The notes beneath the pieces were generated by a model. The model was not told the DNA's origin. It was given only the letters and a program-made list of their open reading frames with translations, and ran no database searches. A DNA stretch of 64,000 bases from positions 868,001 to 932,000 of the forward strand of contig NZ_VSZO01000001.1 in the NCBI RefSeq assembly GCF_008312935.1, given 5' to 3'. The position numbers and the translations under genes were made by a program. Position 1 is the first letter of the stretch, and every line of letters starts with the position of its first letter. Below, piece by piece: positions 58,319 through 64,000 of this stretch. Source of the DNA: Roseiconus lacunae. Its GTDB lineage: Bacteria; Planctomycetota; Planctomycetia; Pirellulales; Pirellulaceae.

Positions 58319-58421
58319 CATCTCTGGCAAGACAAGTACGGTAAAGGCTAAGCGGTGTAGAGCCACTTCGCCTTGCGGAGAATCATTCGCGACTGGCTGA
58401 TGACATGTCGAGGCGGGACCC

Positions 58422-58901
58422 TTATCCGCCCAGAAATGTACGCTTCAACCAAGCATTGCTCCGTCGATCCAAATCACGAATCCGATCGGTGATCGAAGGC
58501 TTCGTTTTCTGGCTTGAGCGGTTTGCATGTGCGGATTGTCGCTTTTGGTCACCTTGTGCTTGTCGATGGGCCGGTGTCGCGTGAGAAGAAGAAGAGGATT
58601 GCGACGAGGAGGACACATCAAGGACCGGCGCCGGGATCGGCGTCGGCACAAACGACTGGTGGATTTTTGGCGCCATTGCGATTCGACTGTTTGGCAGTCG
58701 TTTCGTGACGCCCCGATTGTTGGCGACCGGGAAGTTGGCAAGTCGGTCGCCGCCGGTGGGGGCTTTGGCGATGCGGTGATGGGCATCCTGACCGTTCGAC
58801 CGAATCAAAGCCGATAAATCTTGATCCGCCGGAGCCGCGTGGGTGGTTGCTGTGATAGCAAACAATGCCAGCACAGCAACAATGGGACGAACTCGGTTCA
58901 T
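58422..58901 (-). CDS. small secreted protein with Ser-rich disordered tail
   Basis: 159 residues from the ATG at 58901, with AAGGGAG upstream. A signal peptide (PIVAVLALFAITATTHAAPA) is followed by a polar region with a long Ser run (SSSSQSSSSS) and many basic residues, ending DRIRDLDRRSNAWLKRTFLGG. It is low complexity and I recognise no family. The upstream region has five 13-bp tandem repeats, and a strong terminator follows, so expression appears to be self-contained. Confidence 0.6.
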   Translation of the reverse strand: MNRVRPIVAVLALFAITATTHAAPADQDLSALIRSNGQDAHHRIAKAPTGGDRLANFPVANNRGVTKRLPNSRIAMAPKIHQSFVPTPIPAPVLDVSSSSQSSSSSHATPAHRQAQGDQKRQSAHANRSSQKTKPSITDRIRDLDRRSNAWLKRTFLGG

Positions 58902-59235
58902 GGACACTGACTCCCTTGGTGTTTGAGCTTTGTGATCGAACTCTGTAATCGAGCCCTGTATTCGAACTCAGGGTGCGAACTCTGTGATCGAGGGTAAAGC
59001 AGTGCCGAAACATTCCCGACCGTTAAGCGATCTGCAAAGGTTTTGCAATCAACAGGCGAGCTTGCCGTGTGATTCGACCTTTGGATCGACCGCTCATTCG
59101 GCTTGCCTGTGACCTGGATAGTCCTGCGGGCTGAACCGAATCGGCAAACCAGTTCAGTCGCGAAGGTTTCTCACCCTGCGGTTGGTCAACTTGCCTTCGC
59201 CCTTTTCTCCCAGCCAATGAAATCAGCCACTAACG
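58902..59235. other. 334-bp intergenic region upstream of the secreted protein
   Basis: Contains the 13-bp tandem repeat (listed) and presumably the promoter of the minus-strand gene at 58901. No gene is seen. Confidence 0.4.
58929..58993. repeat. five tandem copies of a 13-bp unit
   Basis: Units start at 58929, 58942, 58955, 58968 and 58981: TTTGTGATCGAAC, TCTGTAATCGAGC, CCTGTATTCGAAC, TCAGGGTGCGAAC, TCTGTGATCGAGG. The core TGTNATCGA is kept in most of them. It lies 28-92 bp upstream of the secreted protein start, where a regulator array could sit. The 13-bp period is not a whole number of helical turns. Confidence 0.8.
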
Positions 59236-59667
59236 ATGCAGCAGCCAGCTTATCACGTTCACATCTATGGCCCTCCGAGACTCACCGACTTGGGGTCTGT
59301 CCCCGCCGATGCTGTCAAAAACCGGGGACAGAGCACCGAGCAGGGACAGCAGAGCACCATTGCGACGACATTCGAGAACGCGATGGCGCGATTGCAAGAT
59401 TTGACGCCCTCGGTCCTCACCGAACCCGATGGATCGATCGCCTGGGCGGGGACAGAGCACCAAATTGTTGGCATCATCTACGATGCGGCCGATCAAATTC
59501 AGTACGTCGAACTAAGAGGGCACGGCCAAAGCAAATACTGGAGACTGCTTTTGCAGGCAATCGCGGGGACAGAGAACGTTGATCGATTTTCGATCATGGT
59601 CCTGCCGAACCGGCAGTGGAAGAATTTTCAAAGCTTTGAAAGAATGCTCGACGAGAATGCAAGCTGA
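59236..59667 (+). CDS. hypothetical protein carrying repeated GGGGACAGAGCACC elements
   Basis: 143 residues from the ATG at 59236, no clear ribosome binding site. The coding region is interrupted by several in-frame copies of a short motif (translated as GTEH, GTEN or RGQSTEQG), so part of the protein may be a recent insertion. The remaining segment (HQIVGIIYDAADQIQYVELRGHGQSKYWRLLLQAI...DRFSIMVLPNRQWKNFQSFERMLDENAS) has a clear protein-like composition. I do not recognise the family. Confidence 0.55.
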   Translation: MQQPAYHVHIYGPPRLTDLGSVPADAVKNRGQSTEQGQQSTIATTFENAMARLQDLTPSVLTEPDGSIAWAGTEHQIVGIIYDAADQIQYVELRGHGQSKYWRLLLQAIAGTENVDRFSIMVLPNRQWKNFQSFERMLDENAS

Positions 59668-59780
59668 TTTTGCTCGCAATTGCAGATTTCGCCCTCCATC
59701 AACGACGCTTCCTCGCTTTTTATGGACCTAAGCGATTTTTCCGCGAACAATGATCGCGATTTTGGGTTCTAGGTCATTGA

Positions 59781-59797
59781 TTGGCACATTGGTTGCA
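59781..59797 (+). promoter_or_regulatory. consensus sigma-54 promoter (-24/-12)
   Basis: TTGGCAC-ATTGG-TTGCA fits the sigma-54 consensus TGGCAC-N5-TTGCA exactly, with the GG (59783-59784) and GC (59795-59796) pairs 12 bp apart. It is the only perfect match noticed in the window. The small gene at 59930 starts about 120 bp beyond the predicted transcription start. No sigma-54 activator gene is nearby. Confidence 0.7.
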
Positions 59798-59929
59798 ACT
59801 ACTTCTATTCGTCAGATCAAAACGAACTGGCAAAATTGAAATAAGGCAATCAACTGGGTCGATTGCCCAACCTTGGAAACCCCACAAACCGCCCTTCACG
59901 GTCGGCCCTTTTCTTACGAGGGATTGAAA

Positions 59930-60148
59930 ATGATGAACGCTGTCTGCAACACCGAAGTTTTGGAATCGCGAATCGCTTCTCAAAATGAGAACACCTGTGA
60001 GAAACCACAGCTTTCTGATGCCGAGATCATGCGACGCGTCCGCGACATCCGCTCCAATTGGTCACTCTCCGAGCGTAAAGCTCGTCGTGAAGAAGCCGAC
60101 CGTCGTTTCCAAAACCTTGTTGACACCCTATTCGCGGAAGCCGCCTAG
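59930..60148 (+). CDS. small basic helical protein, candidate sigma-54-dependent gene
   Basis: 72 residues from the ATG at 59930 (a second ATG follows at once); GAGGG lies 7 bases upstream. The C-terminal half is a charged helix (LSDAEIMRRVRDIRSNWSLSERKARREEADRRFQNLVDTLFAEAA), with few cysteines at the N-terminus. No family recognised. A stem-loop follows 100 bp after the stop. The sigma-54 element upstream suggests control by a nitrogen, stress or envelope signal. Confidence 0.6.
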   Translation: MMNAVCNTEVLESRIASQNENTCEKPQLSDAEIMRRVRDIRSNWSLSERKARREEADRRFQNLVDTLFAEAA

Positions 60149-60246
60149 GTGGCCCGCCATGGTGGCGACGGTCAATCCCGCTGGTTGATCACGGCTGGGT
60201 TCCTGCTGGCTCCATTGCAGGCAAAACAGCTGTCACTAAAAATCTG

Positions 60247-60279
60247 AGATGGGGAGAGATGTCCTGATCCTCCCCGTCT
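60247..60279. terminator. possible terminator hairpin between convergent genes
   Basis: AGATGGGGAG at 60247-60256 and CTCCCCGTCT at 60270-60279, ten base pairs with one G-T wobble and a 13-nt loop. No T-run follows. It would serve the small gene to the left or ruvX to the right. Confidence 0.35.
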
Positions 60280-60325
60280 CACCCGGCGAATCTCATCGTG
60301 TATTTGGTATCACTGTGCTTTCGTT

Positions 60326-60859
60326 CTAGTCTTCGATTGCGTCAGCCCCATCGCCAGTCTCATCGATCGACTGGCCGACAAGGTTTCCGTGGTATCGGCA
60401 CGCCTCAAGAAATGACTCCAATAGCACCAGGGCGGCTACAGCGTCGAGTCGCTTCTTATTCTTTTTTCGCGTCATCGATCCGGTCCGCAGTCTCTCTTTT
60501 GCTGCGGCGGTGCTAAAACGTTCGTCGAATAGACGGACCGGAAGTCCTGTTTCCTCGTGCAACCAACGCGCAAAAGTCCGGCTCTCCTGACTTTTCTGGC
60601 TCTCTTTGCCATCACAGTGAATCGGCAGGCCGACGACTAGGCCGACCAAACGTTCTTGCTTGACGAGTTCCCGAAAGTACTTCGCATCCAATTTTGGCGA
60701 ACGTACGTTGTAAACCTCGATCGGGCTCGCGAGTGAACGCCCAGGGTCGCAAACGGCAACTCCGATCCGAACCGTCCCATAGTCAATCGCCGCAAGCCGC
60801 CCAGTCGACGGAAATTCAGAAGAAGATTCGCCAGATGCTGAATCCTGAGCTTCGTTCAT
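60326..60859 (-). CDS. ruvX: Holliday junction resolvase RuvX / YqgF
   Basis: 177 residues from the ATG at 60859. It has the RNase H-like YqgF core: LAAIDYGTVRIGVAVCDPGRSLASP (Asp in the active site), LVVGLPIHCDGKESQKSQESRTFARWLHEETGLPVRLFDERFSTAAA and the C-terminal LDAVAALVLLESFLE. The family resolves branched DNA or acts in pre-16S rRNA processing. It begins with a 25-residue acidic/Ser-rich extension. It is convergent with the preceding small gene. Confidence 0.92.
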   Translation of the reverse strand: MNEAQDSASGESSSEFPSTGRLAAIDYGTVRIGVAVCDPGRSLASPIEVYNVRSPKLDAKYFRELVKQERLVGLVVGLPIHCDGKESQKSQESRTFARWLHEETGLPVRLFDERFSTAAAKERLRTGSMTRKKNKKRLDAVAALVLLESFLEACRYHGNLVGQSIDETGDGADAIED

Positions 60860-60940
60860 CACTGATCAACCCAGTTGGCTGGGTGTTGGGTTTGAATCGC
60901 TTGAGAGACGAGTGCTTTGTTGCGTGCTACTTTAGACGGC

Positions 60941-60988
60941 ACTAGCCACGGACCCCGCGTGGTAACCGGGCCGATGCCAGTCGGCTAA
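60941..60988. repeat. dispersed intergenic palindromic repeat, partial copy 5
   Basis: Reading CACTAGCCACGGACCCCGCG through CCAGTCGGCTAA, a shortened and diverged copy whose end GTCGGCTAA matches the others. It lies between ruvX and the FabZ-like gene. Confidence 0.5.
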
Positions 60989-61119
60989 AAACATGCCGCC
61001 GAAAGTTCAACCGGAACGAGGAACTAGCCTGTCGCTTTGAAAGAGCTAACTTACGCCAGAGAGCCGCAATTGCTCTCCATGGCTGAACTCAAGATCTGGT
61101 CGCCTGCAGCGATTTCTGT

Positions 61120-61656
61120 TCACACCGCGTTTTGGGCGGCCCGATTGGCCAGATATGCTTTTACGGCATCAACCGGCAGTGGGATCCCACGAATTGTCCC
61201 ATCGACAACAAGTTTATTCCCTACGACACCTTGGAACTCGGCAACGATCATTCGATTGCGTCGAGCCTTGGTCAAGCGGATCATAAGAATTAGGCGATCG
61301 CCGGGAACAACGACATCCCGAAACCTTGCGCCATCGACGCCGCCGAAACCGACCATTTCGGCACCCAGCAAGTCATGTTTCTGGGCGAAGAAACTCGACA
61401 GTTGTGCGACGGCTTCCAACTGAATGACGCCGGGCATGACCGGCATACCGGGCATATGACCTCGCACCCAAAACTCATCATGGGTGACGTCTTTATAGCC
61501 TGCACAACGCAGCGTCTCGACATCCTCGTACAGGATGCCGGTCAGGTGTTCCATTTCGTGACGCTGCGGATTCAACGCGCGAACGGCTTCCAAATCAGCA
61601 ACCGGTTGGTCGTGATCGAGCAGCGAAAGGTCAACAATAAAGTCGTTTTTGGCCAC
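61120..61656 (-). CDS. FabZ-like 3-hydroxyacyl-[ACP] dehydratase
   Basis: 178 residues from a GTG at 61656 (protein starts MAKNDFIVDLS); a TTG at 61683 would add nine. The HotDog active-site region is HMPGMPVMPGVIQLEAVAQLSSFFAQ, the FabZ/FabA-type H(x)FPGxPxxPGV with conserved His, and the following Glu of the catalytic pair is in LEAVAQ. It continues FGGVDGARFRDVVVPGDRLILMI. It would dehydrate 3-hydroxyacyl-ACP in fatty acid synthesis; the variant HMPGMP makes it closer to the planctomycete/FabZ-like branch than canonical FabZ. It lies 44 bp downstream of the small basic peptide gene. Confidence 0.85.
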   Translation of the reverse strand: MAKNDFIVDLSLLDHDQPVADLEAVRALNPQRHEMEHLTGILYEDVETLRCAGYKDVTHDEFWVRGHMPGMPVMPGVIQLEAVAQLSSFFAQKHDLLGAEMVGFGGVDGARFRDVVVPGDRLILMIRLTKARRNRMIVAEFQGVVGNKLVVDGTIRGIPLPVDAVKAYLANRAAQNAV

Positions 61657-61700
61657 GGCAATCGCTTCGGCAGAGAGGGTCAATCAAAGCGGTGGAAGGC

Positions 61701-61799
61701 TCAAGTTTTGATCTTTTTGCGTTTTGCTTTGCGCGCCTTGGCGTTCGCCGGACGGCGTCCGTGATTTGCTTTCTTCACTTTGTGGTGTGGCTTAGCCAT
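61701..61799 (-). CDS. 32-residue highly basic peptide, candidate small ribosomal protein
   Basis: An ATG at 61799 opens a 33-codon frame ending in TGA at 61701. The product starts MAKPHHKVKKANHG and has 14 Lys/Arg and 3 His in 32 residues, with no acidic residue at all, ending KAKRKKIKT. Such composition is typical of very small ribosomal proteins (compare the size of bTHX, L36 or the small L37-type proteins). No ribosome binding site is obvious. It sits directly upstream of the FabZ-like gene in the same direction. Too short for usual gene finders. The ribosomal assignment is inference from composition. Confidence 0.65.
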   Translation of the reverse strand: MAKPHHKVKKANHGRRPANAKARKAKRKKIKT

Positions 61800-61883
61800 C
61801 AATCAATCGTGTGTCAGAGTGTGGAAATGTGTTCGAAGACCGCAGAAAATACCAGAATTGGCCACTTCGCGGTAGGCTTACCG

Positions 61884-63137
61884 CTAGCGAAGTTGTCCGT
61901 ATCTTAATTCGGGCTGCGGCTGCGAGACACTGTAGTCAGAACGACCGGTTGGTGCCGGAGAATCGAAACCCGTCTGACTTCGGGGGGATTCGATTTCCTC
62001 TGTAGTGGCAATCTTTCCCCGTGCCGTTTCATCGCGTTTTCGTTTGTACCAACTTTCACTCGAAGCCCCGGAGCCGAGGGAGTGAATTGCCATCGAGCGA
62101 TTGGAATTCGAAGCTGGGGCAGAAAGCGTCATCCCCCCCGCCGCTGCTTGGGCATTTTGCCTCGACAGTGGCCCTGATAGGCTGGCTGCCCGCTGGTCGA
62201 TCGAAGATCCCGGACCAATCAGACTCGCTTGCCGGATTTGTGCCTTGCCGGTGTTCGTTGATTCCGCCGAGGCAAGCGTTACCGAGCCACGACGATTCGA
62301 CGCGACATAGCCTTCGACTGATCCGCTGCCATCAGAAACCCAGTTGAGCCAGTTTTCCTGAAGGTCTGACAACGACTCATATCCATAGTGCTTTTGCACG
62401 TTGCCGGTCCATGACCGAGATTGCATCCAGTCTTCGAGAAACTCAATAAATCGCCGCGGCCCTTGTTGTTCAACCAAGAACCGGCACACCGAATAGCCTT
62501 GGGCGTACATCGGCAACATGTCCTGGGGATACTCGGTCAACAGGAACAATCGGTTCATCGCGATCCCGCGATCGGTGCGCAGAAACTCTCGCAGTTTTCG
62601 TTCGTGTTTGTTGCGTTCGGCGGCGTGCTCCACCGTCGTACAAATACCTTCGTCGGCCCAGCGTGGCAGCGGTCGCCCAAAGTGGGTTGCCATCACCGTA
62701 TGCGTGACTTCGTGGGGTAAAACGCTGTCAAGAATTCGCTCGGTCGTTCCGATCACTTCCATCCGAAAGTTGCTGACCGGACGAGGGTTGTACGTTGTGG
62801 CACCCTGGGCGGCCAATCGAGGTCCGCTGATCACTTTGATCGGGCACGGTTGGGGCCAGGGCGGCAGTTCTTTACCAAGCCAGTATTCGGCAAGCTCGCG
62901 ACGGTACCGCTCGGCATGTGTCGCGACGGCATCCGCCAACGCTTGAGTGTCCGCTTCGACATAGAAATTCTGGCTGCGTTTCGACGCCGCGTCACTTGTT
63001 GTGACACCTGTCACAATACAAGCAAAGACGAGCCAGACGAAACTTCGGTGAAAGACCGAACCGATGACGCGACGACGTGCGGCGGCAAGACTGTTCGTTG
63101 CGCAATCGGCAACTGCTCGACCTACAGTGGCATCCAT
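61884..63137 (-). CDS. exported gluzincin-like (peptidase MA-type) protein
   Basis: 417 residues from the ATG at 63137. A hydrophobic leader (SFVWLVFACIVTGVTTSDA) suggests export. The central domain has the zinc motif HEVTH (in LDSVLPHEVTHTVMATHFGRPLPRWADEGICTTVEHAAE), with downstream acidic residues at WADEG as the third ligand candidate, the layout of peptidase MA-like gluzincins. LFLLTEYPQDMLPMYAQGYSVCRFLVEQQGPRRFIEFLEDW follows. The last 130 residues are low complexity (Ser/Ala/Arg-rich), probably disordered. The substrate is unknown. It is a single gene between two minus-strand neighbours. Confidence 0.75.
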   Translation of the reverse strand: MDATVGRAVADCATNSLAAARRRVIGSVFHRSFVWLVFACIVTGVTTSDAASKRSQNFYVEADTQALADAVATHAERYRRELAEYWLGKELPPWPQPCPIKVISGPRLAAQGATTYNPRPVSNFRMEVIGTTERILDSVLPHEVTHTVMATHFGRPLPRWADEGICTTVEHAAERNKHERKLREFLRTDRGIAMNRLFLLTEYPQDMLPMYAQGYSVCRFLVEQQGPRRFIEFLEDWMQSRSWTGNVQKHYGYESLSDLQENWLNWVSDGSGSVEGYVASNRRGSVTLASAESTNTGKAQIRQASLIGPGSSIDQRAASLSGPLSRQNAQAAAGGMTLSAPASNSNRSMAIHSLGSGASSESWYKRKRDETARGKIATTEEIESPRSQTGFDSPAPTGRSDYSVSQPQPELRYGQLR

Positions 63138-63416
63138 GCCGGAGGACTCCCGGTTTGTGTTCTGGCAACGTCATGCAAGCAAAGCCACATCCGTTGCGGC
63201 GTCTGCGAGCGACGTTTTGGGAGTCTAGGGATCAGGCCGAGTGACAGAAAGAGAAGTTTTTCAGGAATTGGCTCAAGACCAACCGTGCTGAATGACGAGC
63301 GGTTGCGAGCGAACCGTCCGTCCTCTGTCCTGCAAGTGACTTCAAGCGATGAACCAGCAGAGTCGACCGCCTATCCCCGCGATGCACGGGGGTTTGGCCG
63401 ATTCTGACATTCAAAC

Positions 63417-64000
63417 TTAGGCACCCATTTTGGCTTTCGTCCGAGCTTCTCGAAGGCCTCGGCTGAGGATATCACGTAGCATTGGCGAGCAATCTTCGTA
63501 CTTCGTTTGATCGGGTGCGCCGTTGCTGTACTGATAAATCGCGTCGCGGGGTTTGACGCCCAAGGCGATCAACGAACTGCTGACCGTCCCGTAGTCTTTG
63601 TTGCGAACGACCATGCTCGGCCGACCAGGGCCGACCGGCGCTCGAGCAAAAACACGACTCGCCACGGCAAGGAATTTAACCGGCGAATCGAGCGTCTGAA
63701 GCGTCAGAAGTCGACGTGCCATACAGACCCGCTCGTCATCGGGATCGTTCAAGTTATGGTTGCCGATGATGTTCAGCCCAGGCTGAAGGTCGACTACTTC
63801 TTGACGCTGATCCGAGTAGATCGCATAACCTGATTTGGCGTCGGCGATCACGAGATTGCAGCCCTCGTACTGGGTTTCGGCAAGTTCACCGAGAGCCTTT
63901 TCGAGTGCACGCGATGCTGTCGTGCACCGCAACAAATCCATCGCAAGCGAGCCGCGTGAGCGTTGACCGAACAACGGCATCGCCGTCGCCCGGTTGCAAA
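63417..64000 (-). CDS. NRDE-family (TANGO2-like) protein, partial
   Basis: The frame runs off the window at 64000; the N-terminus is outside. Visible residues include CNRATAMPLFGQRSRG, EGCNLVIADAKSGYAIY, LQPGLNIIGNHNLNDPDDERVCMARRLL and PSMVVRNKDYGTVSSSLIALG, matching the NRDE/TANGO2 family (Ntn-hydrolase-like fold) in the middle and C-terminal part. Function in bacteria is unknown. Confidence 0.8.
   Translation of the reverse strand, partial: CNRATAMPLFGQRSRGSLAMDLLRCTTASRALEKALGELAETQYEGCNLVIADAKSGYAIYSDQRQEVVDLQPGLNIIGNHNLNDPDDERVCMARRLLTLQTLDSPVKFLAVASRVFARAPVGPGRPSMVVRNKDYGTVSSSLIALGVKPRDAIYQYSNGAPDQTKYEDCSPMLRDILSRGLREARTKAKMGA

Noticed and set aside
58929-58993. CRISPR array at the 13-bp repeats
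   Set aside because: Units are directly adjacent without spacers and far too short. No cas genes are present.

Overview
The window looks like chromosomal DNA of a marine planctomycete of the Pirellulaceae (Rhodopirellula-like). The evidence is a combination of traits: sulfatases and polysaccharide-degradation genes, an ECF sigma factor paired with a FecR/DNRLRE anti-sigma protein, lipid A synthesis (lpxB), an alternative GlmU-like protein, weak or missing ribosome binding sites, and a dispersed intergenic palindromic repeat present in five copies. No transposase, integrase, CRISPR array or tRNA was found. The only stable RNA gene is a tmRNA.

Region 1 (1-15.4 kb) is a type II secretion / type IV pilus-like locus. 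A minus-strand operon runs from three pseudopilins through a PilM/N-like fusion, a PilO/GspM-like protein, a PilT-like ATPase, GspE and GspF to a GspC/PilP-like protein. An MntR-type regulator lies upstream, and the secretin and a TPR lipoprotein are transcribed in the opposite direction. Region 2 (15.6-28.1 kb) is the most interesting part: an L-rhamnose catabolic regulon. It contains a two-domain class II aldolase, an aldehyde dehydrogenase, L-rhamnose isomerase, an NCS1-type permease, a small membrane protein, a RhaS-like AraC regulator and a LarA-type lactate racemase. An 1128-residue protein carrying two complete sulfatase domains ends the rhamnose isomerase operon. The two operons share a 42-bp upstream element containing a direct repeat with a 21-bp period. 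Together the genes suggest desulfation of a rhamnose-containing sulfated glycan (ulvan or rhamnan type) and conversion of the sugar to lactate and dihydroxyacetone phosphate. A rhamnulokinase is missing from the window.

Region 3 (28.3-39 kb) has a DinB-like protein, a GH16 enzyme, a PQQ-type propeller, an ECF sigma / FecR-DNRLRE / DUF2071 operon and two divergent secreted proteins of unknown function, one with an internal duplication. Region 4 (39-49 kb) has thiC with its TPP riboswitch, an ECF42-type sigma factor with its YCII partner, tmRNA, a MerC-like/FolE2 pair, an SGNH hydrolase and a methyltransferase. Region 5 (48.6-64 kb) is mostly housekeeping: a GlmU-like protein, lpxB, pepA, a UbiD-family decarboxylase, a pteridine-reductase-like SDR, ruvX, a FabZ-like dehydratase, a 32-residue very basic peptide gene, a gluzincin-like protein and a partial NRDE-family protein. 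A small gene there has a consensus sigma-54 promoter.

All calls come from reading the sequence by eye. Family names rest on visible motifs and were not checked against any database. Start codons are often uncertain because ribosome binding sites are weak; the start chosen is explained where it matters.
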